Assembly: GCF_020447225.1 (NCBI RefSeq)
Contig: NZ_JAJAEO010000188.1
Location: forward strand, 62,001-126,000
Source of the DNA: Methylophaga pinxianii
GTDB lineage: Bacteria; Pseudomonadota; Gammaproteobacteria; Nitrosococcales; Methylophagaceae
Length of the DNA stretch: 64,000 nucleotides
Reading direction: 5' to 3'
In this document: one piece after another, positions 38,159 to 47,625 of the stretch
Layout of the letters: each line of letters begins with the position of its first letter
Numbering within the stretch: the first letter of the stretch is position 1
Notes under the pieces: generated by a model
Told to the model about the DNA's origin: nothing
The model's input: only the letters and a program-made list of their open reading frames with translations
Databases searched by the model: none
Made by a program: the position numbers and the translations under genes

Positions 38159-39151
38159 ATGAGTAGTTCCGCCTTACGCATAATGGCAGTTTTATTGGCA
38201 GTCGGTGCGGCTGTTTTGGGCTATATCGGTTATCAAGCGAGTCATGATGCTCGGCCGATTGAAAACGCGTTGATCGAGCCAAGCGAAGTAGAGCCGGAAA
38301 CTTATCCATTGGTTATTGCGGCAAAAGATATTCCAGCTGAGAAAAAAATCACGGCTGAGGATATTAAGCTGATAATGGTGGATAAGCCGATTGGTGAAAG
38401 CTTTACTGAGCTAGAGCCGCTTATTGGCTTAACCAGCCGAATGGCAATCTCCACCGATGATATGATTTTACCAGCCCACTTCCATTCATTCAGTGCGGTT
38501 ACGGACAATCTCCATCCTGGTGAAAGAGCCATTGCGGTGAAAGTAGATGAAGTCACCGGTGTCGGGGGATTTATTGAACCTGGTGATAAGGTGGATGTGT
38601 TGCTGTTTTTGCCGGCTGGGCAGGAAACAGGCAAGGAAAGCTCCGCGCAATTATTACTGCCGGCATTACGAGTGATAGCCTATGGAAACCAATTAGCCGA
38701 ATTAGATCAGCAACAGATTCGGCAAAAATCCCGTGCTTATCTTTCGGCCGCTAAAACAAATCCAATAAGCGAACTCCTACCAGAAAACGAGTCCGCAGAA
38801 AACCAAGGTGACCCTTCCGGGAAACAAAGCAAAACCGCTGTTTTAGCCGTAAATCAATCCCTGGCCTCAACATTATTACTCGCTGAATCCACAGGCAGAA
38901 TCCGTTTAGCATTGGCGGGAGCGGGAGGGGAAGTGAGCAATACCGAAAATCTCCCTAATCAAGCATCGGCAGAAAACCAAAATTATTTTATCTCTCTGGA
39001 AGCCTTAAAAGGTAAGCCGGTTGAATCGGTTGCTCCCATCTCTAACGTTGCACCTTTGTCGATAAATTCCTCACCTAAAAGGATGCCTGCTCAGGTGACC
39101 GTACATCGGGGGTCACAGCAAACAATTATAAATATCGACCAGGAGAAATAA
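38159..39151 (+). CDS. cpaB: Flp pilus assembly protein CpaB/RcpC
   Basis: 330 residues. An N-terminal membrane anchor (LRIMAVLLAVGAAVLGYIGYQ) is followed by a SAF domain (YPLVIAAKDIPAEKKITAEDIKL) and the RcpC-type repeat (NLHPGERAIAVKVDEVTGVGGFIEPGDKVDVLL). A low-complexity segment (about 185-225) and a beta tail follow. Periplasmic; it stabilises the secretin and may gate it. One base separates it from cpaC. Confidence 0.93.
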   Translation: MSSSALRIMAVLLAVGAAVLGYIGYQASHDARPIENALIEPSEVEPETYPLVIAAKDIPAEKKITAEDIKLIMVDKPIGESFTELEPLIGLTSRMAISTDDMILPAHFHSFSAVTDNLHPGERAIAVKVDEVTGVGGFIEPGDKVDVLLFLPAGQETGKESSAQLLLPALRVIAYGNQLAELDQQQIRQKSRAYLSAAKTNPISELLPENESAENQGDPSGKQSKTAVLAVNQSLASTLLLAESTGRIRLALAGAGGEVSNTENLPNQASAENQNYFISLEALKGKPVESVAPISNVAPLSINSSPKRMPAQVTVHRGSQQTIINIDQEK

Positions 39152-39152
39152 T

Positions 39153-40535
39153 ATGAGTGATAGTCAACGTGGTTTGATGCCCTTGTATATCTCATTCAAG
39201 CAGAAATACTCAATGTCATTCGGCATCTTATTACTCATGTTTATGGGTACTTCATCTGCAGAAAGTCAACTTACTCTGGAGGTCGGGCTTCAGCAGAGTT
39301 ACCAGTCTCTTTATCCAATCGGCCGCATTGCAGTTGGAGAGCCAGGCATCGCGGATGTATCGGTTATTACTGAAACTGAAATTTTGATAACACCTCTACA
39401 ACCCGGTGTCACCAGTTTAACGATCTGGTCAAAAAACAACTCAGAAAAACAGATAGTCCAATTGACGGTGACCGCTTCAAAACAATTGAAACAACGTAGT
39501 TTCAACAAGTTGGACGACCCCAGCATGCAGCTGGATGAGATGAGCGATCAACTGCTATTGCATGGTGAAATAAGTACTCTGGAGAACCATGCGACGGCAC
39601 GATCAGTTCTCAGTTTTGATGATAAAAGCGGCATAGATAGCACAGTTTTTGATCAGGGATCACAGGTGCAGATCGATATCAAAATCGTCGAATTAAGTAA
39701 AAATCGATTGCAGTCTGCAGGTTTCTTTTTTGGTAAAGGTAACCGTACACCACGCTCTATTTCGGCTCCAGGCAGTCCCTCTACCCTATCCCGCAACACT
39801 GCGGGAGGCCTTTCATTACTTGGTGACAGTTTTGCCCTAAGTAACGACACATTTAATCTGGTGTATGGTCGCGCCTCCAATGGCTTGCTTGCGGCAATTT
39901 CTGTGCTGGAGGGAAATGGCTTTGCTTACACTCTGGCCGAGCCATCACTAGTAGCGATGAGTGGCCAAAGCGCCAATTTCCTTGCTGGTGGAGAATTTCC
40001 CGTTCCTGTCCGAGGTTCTGGGTTAGATAACAGCGTAACTATTGAATATAAGGAATTCGGAGTGCGTTTATCGTTAACCCCGACCGTTTTGGATCAACAA
40101 AGGATCGCCTTAAAAGTTTCACCGGAAGTCAGTGAATTGGACTTTAATGCAGGCATCCAGACCGGTGGCGTAACCGTTCCGGCGTTAAGAGTCAGAAGAA
40201 CAGATACAACGGTCGCATTGGGCAATGGAGAAAGTTTTGTCATTAGCGGCCTTATCAGCCAGAACACTCTGGCCAATGTCGACAAAATGCCATGGCTTGG
40301 GGATATTCCTATTATCGGTGCCTTTTTTCGATCTAATCAACTGGATAGAAGTGACCGGGAATTATTAATGATTGTCACGCCGCATTTGGTAAAACCATTG
40401 GCACGCAATGCTGCATTACCTGAGTTGCCCGGCGAAAAATATCGTAATTACGATCCTGATTTTGCCGATTTTCTGTTTTTTGAAAAAGGAGAGTTTGTGA
40501 ACAGACCACCCGTTTCTTCAGGTTTTTCAAAATAA
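39153..40535 (+). CDS. cpaC: Tad secretin CpaC/RcpA
   Basis: 460 residues. After a signal-like segment (SFGILLLMFMGTSSAES; ATG 39153 or an internal ATG near residue 21), an N-terminal pilus-assembly secretin domain (YQSLYPIGRIAVGEPGIADVSVI) and a BON-like part follow. The secretin core has FAYTLAEPSLVAMSGQSANFLAGGEFPVP, then RRTDTTVALGNGESFVISGLI and WLGDIPIIGAFFRS. It forms the outer-membrane channel for the Flp fibre. No separate pilotin such as RcpB/CpaD is present in the operon. Confidence 0.95.
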   Translation: MSDSQRGLMPLYISFKQKYSMSFGILLLMFMGTSSAESQLTLEVGLQQSYQSLYPIGRIAVGEPGIADVSVITETEILITPLQPGVTSLTIWSKNNSEKQIVQLTVTASKQLKQRSFNKLDDPSMQLDEMSDQLLLHGEISTLENHATARSVLSFDDKSGIDSTVFDQGSQVQIDIKIVELSKNRLQSAGFFFGKGNRTPRSISAPGSPSTLSRNTAGGLSLLGDSFALSNDTFNLVYGRASNGLLAAISVLEGNGFAYTLAEPSLVAMSGQSANFLAGGEFPVPVRGSGLDNSVTIEYKEFGVRLSLTPTVLDQQRIALKVSPEVSELDFNAGIQTGGVTVPALRVRRTDTTVALGNGESFVISGLISQNTLANVDKMPWLGDIPIIGAFFRSNQLDRSDRELLMIVTPHLVKPLARNAALPELPGEKYRNYDPDFADFLFFEKGEFVNRPPVSSGFSK

Positions 40536-40536
40536 C

Positions 40537-41754
40537 ATGGCTAAACTACAGAAAAGCTCTTTTATCGTCATTCCGGATAATGAAGCTCAATTGAGCTGGT
40601 TACATGAGGTATTGGACGATGATGGCGAGGTCATTAAGACCGACATTACCTCAATTGATCGGGTCCGGCAATTACTGGATTTAACGGGGGCGCAGGTTGT
40701 ATTTGTGGGTATTTCTGAAGCGAGCCTTCGGCAGAATATCGCATTTATCGAAGACTTAGTGACGTTTAAAACCATGTTGTTGGTTATTGCTGTTGCCGAT
40801 AATCTGGATAATGAACTGGTTTTGAGTGCGATGCGGGCCGGGGCAAGAGAGTTTATAACAACAGGCACCCGCCATAACGAGGTTATGCGGTTGTTGAATC
40901 GATTACAGCTTCGAGCGCCGATTGCACAACATAATACCGATCGCCTGGGTAAAGTTATCTCTTTGGTCAGTGCGCGACCTGGTTCGGATACCCCCATGCT
41001 GGCATTACATTTGGCGTTGGCAATTCAGACTGAAGGTCAGAATGAAAAAGTTTTATTGCTCGATATGGGAACGCCCGCCTCGGACACATTAACTTATCTG
41101 GGCATCAATGCGCCTTATAGCTTTTTGGATGCAATCCGCAGCCTGCGGCGTTTGGACTCCACATTAATCGATAGTGCATTTGCCAAGCATAAGAGCGGTT
41201 TGAAGTTATTGGCCTTGCCCGAGGATCATACCGGTATTGGAGAAGTCACCTCTGCCGATGTCTATGTCTTGTTAGGCGTTCTACAACAATATTTCACCCA
41301 TATCATTATCAATCTGGGAGGCGTCCCCTATTCTGATTTTTTGCATTTATTAGTCAGTAATTCAAACACGACATTGGCCTTACTGGAGCAGAGCGTGCCC
41401 AGCTGCAAACAGAATATGCAGTTGATACGCAAAATTTCTCAGGGTCAGATTGATATGAACGCGGTAAAGCTGGTGGTGGACCGTTATTTATCTAATTTGC
41501 CGCCTGATGCTGAAAATCTGGCAAGAGGTTTAAATGTCAGTCTGCTGACCACTTTGCCATCTTCGGGCATGGCACGATTAAAAATGATGAATTCAGGTGA
41601 AAGTCTATTTGAATGTGCACCGCGGGACCCTTATACGTTGGCGGTAAGAAAAATGGCAAGAAAGCTGACCACGGCTGAGCAAGGGAAAAAGGAGAGCAGT
41701 CATTCTCGATTATGGCCCAGGTTTAATGCCTGGATGAAGGCTAAATTAGGATAA
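40537..41754 (+). CDS. tadZ: TadZ/CpaE-like pilus localisation protein
   Basis: 405 residues. An N-terminal receiver-like domain (about 5-130; no convincing phospho-Asp, with LSAMRAGAREFITTGTR) is followed by a ParA/MinD-like domain (about 140-375). The P-loop position reads ISLVSARPGSDTPMLALHLA, lacking the usual GK(T/S). TadZ proteins often have atypical Walker A motifs, but this one looks strongly degenerate. TadZ marks the pole where Tad machinery assembles. It sits immediately before the TadA ATPase. Confidence 0.9.
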   Translation: MAKLQKSSFIVIPDNEAQLSWLHEVLDDDGEVIKTDITSIDRVRQLLDLTGAQVVFVGISEASLRQNIAFIEDLVTFKTMLLVIAVADNLDNELVLSAMRAGAREFITTGTRHNEVMRLLNRLQLRAPIAQHNTDRLGKVISLVSARPGSDTPMLALHLALAIQTEGQNEKVLLLDMGTPASDTLTYLGINAPYSFLDAIRSLRRLDSTLIDSAFAKHKSGLKLLALPEDHTGIGEVTSADVYVLLGVLQQYFTHIIINLGGVPYSDFLHLLVSNSNTTLALLEQSVPSCKQNMQLIRKISQGQIDMNAVKLVVDRYLSNLPPDAENLARGLNVSLLTTLPSSGMARLKMMNSGESLFECAPRDPYTLAVRKMARKLTTAEQGKKESSHSRLWPRFNAWMKAKLG

Positions 41755-41758
41755 AAAT

Positions 41759-43057
41759 ATGGCTTTTCAGTATCCACAATACGATTTCAGTCTTAAGAGT
41801 ACGCAGACTTATCAGGATATAAAATATGCCTTGCATCGTTATCTTATTGCCCGGGTAGAAGAAGATAAAATTCCGATAGTGGAATGGTCGGAAGAGCAAT
41901 TAAATGACTATGTGTATGGCCACGTGACCAAATATGCCCACAAAAGCCAAATGGCTGTCAGTAGTCAGGATTTGGATGATTTGACTGAGGAAATGGTCAA
42001 TGAGCTGGTGGGATATGGCCCATTACATAGTTTGCTGGAAGATGACAATATCAGCGATATTATGGTTAATGGCGCCCATCATATTTTTATCGAAAAGCAA
42101 GGAAAGGTCCAAAAGTCTTCGTTACGCTTTATTGATGATGAACATGTGTTACGGGTCATCCGTCGTATTATTGCCCCAATGGGGCGACGCCTTGATGAAT
42201 CCAGTCCCATGGTAGATGCACGCTTACCGAATGGCAGCCGTATTAATGCGATTATTCCACCATTAGCACTGGATGGTCCTTGCATTTCTATTCGCAAATT
42301 CCGTCAAGAAATGTTGCGCGAGACAGATATGCTGGTTTACGGCACATTGGATCAGGATATGCTGGATTTACTGGTTCAAGCAGTCAAAAGTCGTTGTAAT
42401 ATTATGGTGAGTGGAGGGACCGGTACCGGTAAGACAACGCTGCTCAATACATTAAGCCGGTTTATCGATCCCGCTCAGCGTATTGTGACGATTGAGGATG
42501 CGGCTGAATTGCAACTTGGTCATCATCATGTTGTGCGGCTGGAAACTCGACCGCCTACCATTGAGGGTGAAGGTGAGGTCAAGTCACGTGACCTGGTCCG
42601 TAATGCGTTACGAATGCGCCCCGATCGAATCATTTTGGGAGAGGTTCGTGGAGAAGAGGTTCTGGATGTGCTGCAAGCGATGAATACCGGTCATGATGGT
42701 TCAATGAGTACGGTACATGCCAATAATCCGCGGGATGCCCTTGTCCGATTGGAAATGCTGGCTTCGTTAGCCAACTTCAAGGGGGCACACGAAGTTATCA
42801 GAGAAATGATTGCCAGTGCAGTTGACTTGCTGGTGCATATCTCTCGATTTGCTGATGGAACGCGTCGAATTACCTCGATTGCCGAGATCACCGGCCATCG
42901 TGATGGGCAGTATATGTTGAATGAATTATTCAGCTATAACGACTTGTTAAATAAACATGAAAAAAACAGTGTGCGGCCAGTGAATGAAAAATTTCTCACT
43001 GGAAGTCAACTAAATAAATCCATCACACATAGATCCTCGGCAGCAGAATTAAAATGA
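41759..43057 (+). CDS. tadA: Tad secretion ATPase CpaF/TadA
   Basis: 432 residues. A CpaF N-domain with [23 protein letters not shown] is followed by Walker [18 protein letters not shown], an Asp box, Walker B with [17 protein letters not shown] and His box [20 protein letters not shown] hexameric type II/IV secretion ATPase powering Flp assembly at the inner membrane. Its stop overlaps the tadB start by 4 bases. Confidence 0.97.
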   Translation: MAFQYPQYDFSLKSTQTYQDIKYALHRYLIARVEEDKIPIVEWSEEQLNDYVYGHVTKYAHKSQMAVSSQDLDDLTEEMVNELVGYGPLHSLLEDDNISDIMVNGAHHIFIEKQGKVQKSSLRFIDDEHVLRVIRRIIAPMGRRLDESSPMVDARLPNGSRINAIIPPLALDGPCISIRKFRQEMLRETDMLVYGTLDQDMLDLLVQAVKSRCNIMVSGGTGTGKTTLLNTLSRFIDPAQRIVTIEDAAELQLGHHHVVRLETRPPTIEGEGEVKSRDLVRNALRMRPDRIILGEVRGEEVLDVLQAMNTGHDGSMSTVHANNPRDALVRLEMLASLANFKGAHEVIREMIASAVDLLVHISRFADGTRRITSIAEITGHRDGQYMLNELFSYNDLLNKHEKNSVRPVNEKFLTGSQLNKSITHRSSAAELK

Positions 43058-43956
43058 CGCTGGTGCTCTTGATATATGTGTTTACCGGGCTGATGATTTT
43101 ATTTGCCGTTTTTGTCTTTATCCAGAGCCATTCAAAAGAACTAACCGAAAAAACCAATCAGAATTTCAGCCAGGTTGTGGGTATTCGCATTGATGGCCGG
43201 TTCGACCGTCAGTCGAAAAACCAATCTACTAGGTTGAAAACTTTTTTATGGCGGGCCGGGGTTGATCCCAAAGAGCGGCATCTGCTGGTGTTTTTTCTAG
43301 GAACGGCGTTACTTACCACTTTGGTTGTCATGATCCAAGGATTACTCACGGCCATATTTATTCCTTTGCTGGTTATTGTGTTTATTTCGCTATGGTTACA
43401 ACGGCGTGCATCAAAACGTATTAAAGATATTCTGTTTCAATTGCCACTGTTTCTGGATCAGGTACTGAGGTCACTGGGAACGGGGCGAAGTATGGAAGGA
43501 GCTCTGGAGCTGGCCACTTTAGAATCTTCCGAGCCGCTGAAAACAGTATTTGAGCGTGTTTTAAGAGAAAACAGATTGGGTAAGGATTTGGGCATGGCCA
43601 TTCAGGAAACAGCGGAGCTTTATCGATTACATGAGCTATATCTGGTTTCAATGGCAATACGAGTCAACCGTACCTACGGCAGCAGTGTGCGTGAACTGAT
43701 AAAAAATATTGTCAAAATGATTCATGAACGTGAAGCGGCCAGACGTGAGTTAAAAACCATGACTGGTGAAACGCGTGTTACAGCCTGGGTCTTGGGTTTA
43801 TTACCTTTATTAATTGCCGGTTATATCATGATGATGAATCCGGGTTATATGCAGACCATGTGGCAAGACAGTTCAGGAAAATTTATGCTGTGTATGGCAG
43901 TTATTTTCCAGATGATTGGTGCTGTCGCCTTATGGCGTATGATTAAGAGCATATAG
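43054..43956 (+). CDS. tadB: Inner-membrane platform protein TadB
   Basis: 300 residues. An N-terminal helix, two central helices (LGTALLTTLVVMIQGLLTAIF), the T2SSF cytoplasmic domain (LFQLPLFLDQVLRSLGTGRSMEGAL) and C-terminal helices (VLGLLPLLIAGYIMMMNPGYM). The GspF-like repeat is typical of TadB. Translationally coupled to tadA; tadC follows after 7 bases. Confidence 0.93.
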   Translation: MTLVLLIYVFTGLMILFAVFVFIQSHSKELTEKTNQNFSQVVGIRIDGRFDRQSKNQSTRLKTFLWRAGVDPKERHLLVFFLGTALLTTLVVMIQGLLTAIFIPLLVIVFISLWLQRRASKRIKDILFQLPLFLDQVLRSLGTGRSMEGALELATLESSEPLKTVFERVLRENRLGKDLGMAIQETAELYRLHELYLVSMAIRVNRTYGSSVRELIKNIVKMIHEREAARRELKTMTGETRVTAWVLGLLPLLIAGYIMMMNPGYMQTMWQDSSGKFMLCMAVIFQMIGAVALWRMIKSI

Positions 43957-43963
43957 GGTAGCG

Positions 43964-44890
43964 ATGTCTGGCTGGATTATCATGATAATAGTGCTTCTGA
44001 CGATAGCCGCGCTGTTGCTATTGGTCATAGCCCAACATTTGGCGAGTAGTGCTGATCAGGCTTCTCAAAGGCGTTTTTTTGAACTGCTTGAAAATAATTC
44101 TGGTGATGACTCCGACCCACACTGGATGCATGGAGTAGTTCGGCGAATGGGGCAAAGTAAATTGGTCCATTGGCTACCCAAATTAGAACATACCGAAACA
44201 GTTCAATTGCTTAAGCAAGCTGGCTGGTATACAGCAAGTGGCAGATCGCTTTTTTATTTATCCACGTGGTTGGTGCCTTTTACACTGACCATCGTCAGTA
44301 TGCTCATCCTGTACTTCCAAACTGAAGGGCTGAATAATGAGGCCTGGGCAAAGATTTTTATTGCCGGCACGATAGGTTATTTATTACCAAAACATATTCT
44401 GCGTCGCAGAGCCAAAGAGCGACGCAACAAATTATCGCGGGAAATGCCCACCGCTATTCATCTGCTACGAATGTTATTTGATGCAGGCTTATCTATCGAG
44501 CATGCCATAAGAGTTTTGCAGCAGGAAGGTAAATTACTCACCCCAGAACTGGCTAAGGAATTAACTAAAGTATTGCGTCAACTAGATGCCGGATTGGAGC
44601 CTGCAGAAGCATTGGCAGAAATGGCCACTCCTCTTGGAGTCAATGAATTGGATGATCTGGTGGCTATTTTGAAGCAGGTCAGTCGGCATGGTGGAAATAT
44701 CCGCGAAACACTAGTGAAATTTGCCCAGCTTATTGAAGAACGTCAACTTTCTGCGTTGCGAGAATACGTCAACGTACTTTCAGGAAAAATGTCCGTAGTC
44801 ATGATGGTCTTTTTGTTTCCAGCCCTGCTGATTTTTTTGGCTGGCCCTGGGTTTATGGCGTTAGCTAAAGGTTTATCAGGGGCATTATGA
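43964..44890 (+). CDS. tadC: Inner-membrane platform protein TadC
   Basis: 308 residues. An N-terminal helix (IIMIIVLLTIAALLLLVIAQ), then T2SSF motif REMPTAIHLLRMLFDAGLSIEHAI and LRQVSRHGGNIRETL-like sequence (ILKQVSRHGGNIRETLVKFA), with a C-terminal helix (VVMMVFLFPALLIFLAGPGF). It pairs with TadB as the platform on which TadA acts. Overlaps tadD by 4 bases (ATGA). Confidence 0.94.
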   Translation: MSGWIIMIIVLLTIAALLLLVIAQHLASSADQASQRRFFELLENNSGDDSDPHWMHGVVRRMGQSKLVHWLPKLEHTETVQLLKQAGWYTASGRSLFYLSTWLVPFTLTIVSMLILYFQTEGLNNEAWAKIFIAGTIGYLLPKHILRRRAKERRNKLSREMPTAIHLLRMLFDAGLSIEHAIRVLQQEGKLLTPELAKELTKVLRQLDAGLEPAEALAEMATPLGVNELDDLVAILKQVSRHGGNIRETLVKFAQLIEERQLSALREYVNVLSGKMSVVMMVFLFPALLIFLAGPGFMALAKGLSGAL

Positions 44891-45576
44891 AATCAGTATC
44901 ACCGATTCTGCTTGGCTTAATAATGAGTTTAACCGCATGCAGTCAGCTGGGGGCAAAGTCCCATGTACAGCAATCATCATTATCAACTTCACAAACAACC
45001 TGTGAAAAAACGGGCGATGCAGATACATCAATGAACCTGGATTTGATAGAACAGCTTATGCAGTCGGGGCGGCTGTATGCCGCATTAGCCCACCTGGATA
45101 ATCTGCGTTCAGATTCCCTTTATGCAACATACTTACGTGCCGAGATTCTTCGTCAATCAAATCGCGATCAGGAGGCTGCGGAGTATTACCAGTCATTACT
45201 GCCAACCTGTATGGCTGGTGAAGCACATCATGGTTTGGGACTGATAGCGGGGCGCAAGAACCTGTTAAATCAAGCAGTGGAACATTTAACCTTGGCGGCA
45301 GAAAAACTTCCGGTGAATGCCAGAATCAGAAATGATCTAGGGTATGCATTATTACTGCAAGGTCGATTTGAAAAGGCTCAGCGAGAGTTTCTGACTGCAC
45401 TGGAGCTGGAACAAGATGCTCCTCTGGCAGAAACAAATATGATGATTTTGCTGTTGGCAACTGGCGAGCAGGCAAAAGCAGAAGCCTTTGCGAAAAAAAT
45501 CAATATGGATACACAAACGGTGACAGATCTGAATGAGCAAGCAATGACCATACGTGCCCAGACAGGCAGCCGATAG
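44887..45576 (+). CDS. tadD: Tad-associated TPR lipoprotein TadD
   Basis: 229 residues. Lipoprotein signal peptide with lipobox LTAC (Cys18), then four or so tetratricopeptide repeats (AALAHLDNLRSDSLYATYLRAEILR; HHGLGLIAGRKNLLNQAVEHL; ARIRNDLGYALLLQGRFEKAQREF). TadD is a periplasm-facing outer-membrane lipoprotein that helps secretin assembly, replacing a PilW/PilF-like pilotin. Coupled to tadC. Confidence 0.92.
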   Translation: MKSVSPILLGLIMSLTACSQLGAKSHVQQSSLSTSQTTCEKTGDADTSMNLDLIEQLMQSGRLYAALAHLDNLRSDSLYATYLRAEILRQSNRDQEAAEYYQSLLPTCMAGEAHHGLGLIAGRKNLLNQAVEHLTLAAEKLPVNARIRNDLGYALLLQGRFEKAQREFLTALELEQDAPLAETNMMILLLATGEQAKAEAFAKKINMDTQTVTDLNEQAMTIRAQTGSR

Positions 45577-45601
45577 TCTTAATCAAATTAAGGAAGCTCC
45601 A

Positions 45602-45877
45602 ATGCAAAATAAATATATATCACCCCTCGGTTTTTTCTTTCTTGCCCTCTCTTTTACTGTTATGGCCGATTCTGCTGAAACGCCTGAAAAACAGGATGAA
45701 AAAACCCGACAATGGTTGGATTTGCAAAAAAACGGTCAGCAGGCTTCATCTCATAAACAAACGTTATCCGGCCCAGCTGCGGCTCGAGTTTATCAGCGTT
45801 ATCTGGATAGTTTTAGTCATCCCATACCGGAATACTATAGCGAAGTTGAATCGAATCCCTTCAGCAATTCCCCTTAA
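45602..45877 (+). CDS. Small exported DUF3613-family protein
   Basis: 91 residues from ATG 45602 with AAGGAAG upstream. Signal peptide (PLGFFFLALSFTVMA), then a short domain with TRQWLDLQKNGQQAS, LSGPAAARVYQRYLDSFSHPIP and EYY, characteristic of DUF3613, a family found almost only inside tad loci of beta- and gammaproteobacteria. The role is unknown; possibly a minor assembly factor in the periplasm. Between tadD and tadG. Confidence 0.82.
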   Translation: MQNKYISPLGFFFLALSFTVMADSAETPEKQDEKTRQWLDLQKNGQQASSHKQTLSGPAAARVYQRYLDSFSHPIPEYYSEVESNPFSNSP

Positions 45878-45908
45878 TCGGTGATGTGCGGATAATTATT
45901 TTTAACCG

Positions 45909-47612
45909 ATGAATACGCCCAACAAACAGCGTGGCGCCATGGGGTTGCTGGGCATTATGACGTTATTGCTCGCGACGTTATTTGCTGCTTTGGCCGTTGA
46001 TACGGGTCGCTTACTGATGGAGCAACGGCGAATGCAGACTGTCGCTGATATGGCTGCATTGGATGCTTCAGCATTGTCGGGTCATTGTGGAGAGGGAGAC
46101 CTGGCCCAGGTTCAGACGCTGGCTTATGCCAGTGCAGCCCGCAATAATCATGTAATTGATACCGGAAAGACGCTCGATGTTAGCTTAGGCAGAATTGATG
46201 TCGGTGCAGCAGGATTAAGGCAATTTACCACAACAACTGCGAGTTCAGCGACAGCGGTTCGGGTGGTTGCAGCTAAAACGGTTCCTGCCAGTTTTTTTGC
46301 CGGCGGTATATTAGGGCGTAATGTGACCCTATCGGCTAAAGCTGTTGCCGAAAGACAAGCAATAGCTGGCTTTATAGCCGGTAGTTCCATGGTTGGATTG
46401 TCCAATCAGCAGGCAGCGATTTTAAATTCGTTGCTGGGAAGTATTCTGGGATCGTCCGTTAATTTAAACGTATTGTCTTACCAAGGTATCGCTGCAACAA
46501 ATATTACCCTGGCAGAATTAGTTGAAGCCTCAACGGCAATAGCCAGCACAGAAGAGTTGTTGAACAGCAATCTTAGTCTGAATGATTGGTTGAATCTTTA
46601 TGCAGATGCCGCAAACGCTTCCGATGCAGTCGATATAGGCTTATCCGCCGCTATGCAAAGCTTGGTGTCGGCAAATGTGAATAATTTATCGGCACAATTT
46701 TCCAATATCGTTGATGTCACGACGGATTCTCCTGAAGCGGCAGCTGAAGCCAGTGTGAACTTATTTGACTTGCTGACCACCACAGCTTTTGTGGCAAACG
46801 GCTCCCAAGCCATCAATTTGCCTTTGAGCGTTAATCTGCCAGGTAATCTACTCAATGTAGTGACTCAGCTTAATATTATTGAGCCCCCTAAGCTGGTCAT
46901 TGGCCCTCCCGGCAAAAATGCCGATGGGCAATGGCGAACTTTTATGGAAACCGCACAGTTTGATTTGAGTACATTGGTACAAAGCACGGTCGATTTGAAT
47001 GTATTGGGATTGGTGGGGGCTAAAGCGCAAATTGATTTAGCATTACAGGTAGATATGGCACAAGGCAGTGCATGGTTGAAAACATTACAATGCGGACAAA
47101 TCAATAATAACCGGACGATAGTAACCATAGGCGTACAGCCTGGAGCTGCAACACTCCAGCTAGCCCGGGCCAGTGATCCAAGTGCTGAAACTGCCAACAT
47201 TGATGTTTCAGCCACATTGCTGTTCCTGGGGCGGTTGCCTATAGCCAATGTCGGGCTTGGTTTGAATATTCCACTACAAAATCCCACCACAACAGACTTA
47301 ATTTATGAAGTCAATTTGGCGGATGCCGAGGCTTTGCCACAAACCCAGCATGCTTCAACAGCGCCGGGATTGTCGATTTCAAATATCACACAAGGAATTG
47401 ATACCGATGTGACACTATTGGGAGTGATATCTCTGCCATTATTGGATCAGCTGATAGCTGAAGCACTGTTAGCACAAGTGTTAACGCCTGTGCTCAGTCA
47501 AGTTGGAGCCGCCACGATTGATCCCTTATTAACGGTATTAGGCGTGGAAATAGGCTCGATGCATGTACAGTTGTTTACCGTTGATGTGGATAGACCGGAT
47601 TTAAAAATCTGA
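45909..47612 (+). CDS. tadG: TadG-like pilus assembly protein
   Basis: 567 residues. The N-terminus KQRGAMGLLGIMTLLLATLFAALAVDTGRLLMEQRRMQTVADMAALDA is the TadE/G-like membrane anchor (pseudopilin-type Gly just before the helix). The remainder is a long, Ala/Leu/Val/Asn-rich periplasmic domain with repeating short beta segments and only two or three cysteines. Last gene of the tad operon. It has no von Willebrand domain, unlike some TadG proteins. A diguanylate cyclase converges on it with a 13-base gap. Confidence 0.88.
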   Translation: MNTPNKQRGAMGLLGIMTLLLATLFAALAVDTGRLLMEQRRMQTVADMAALDASALSGHCGEGDLAQVQTLAYASAARNNHVIDTGKTLDVSLGRIDVGAAGLRQFTTTTASSATAVRVVAAKTVPASFFAGGILGRNVTLSAKAVAERQAIAGFIAGSSMVGLSNQQAAILNSLLGSILGSSVNLNVLSYQGIAATNITLAELVEASTAIASTEELLNSNLSLNDWLNLYADAANASDAVDIGLSAAMQSLVSANVNNLSAQFSNIVDVTTDSPEAAAEASVNLFDLLTTTAFVANGSQAINLPLSVNLPGNLLNVVTQLNIIEPPKLVIGPPGKNADGQWRTFMETAQFDLSTLVQSTVDLNVLGLVGAKAQIDLALQVDMAQGSAWLKTLQCGQINNNRTIVTIGVQPGAATLQLARASDPSAETANIDVSATLLFLGRLPIANVGLGLNIPLQNPTTTDLIYEVNLADAEALPQTQHASTAPGLSISNITQGIDTDVTLLGVISLPLLDQLIAEALLAQVLTPVLSQVGAATIDPLLTVLGVEIGSMHVQLFTVDVDRPDLKI

Positions 47613-47625
47613 AACAATTAAAGCT

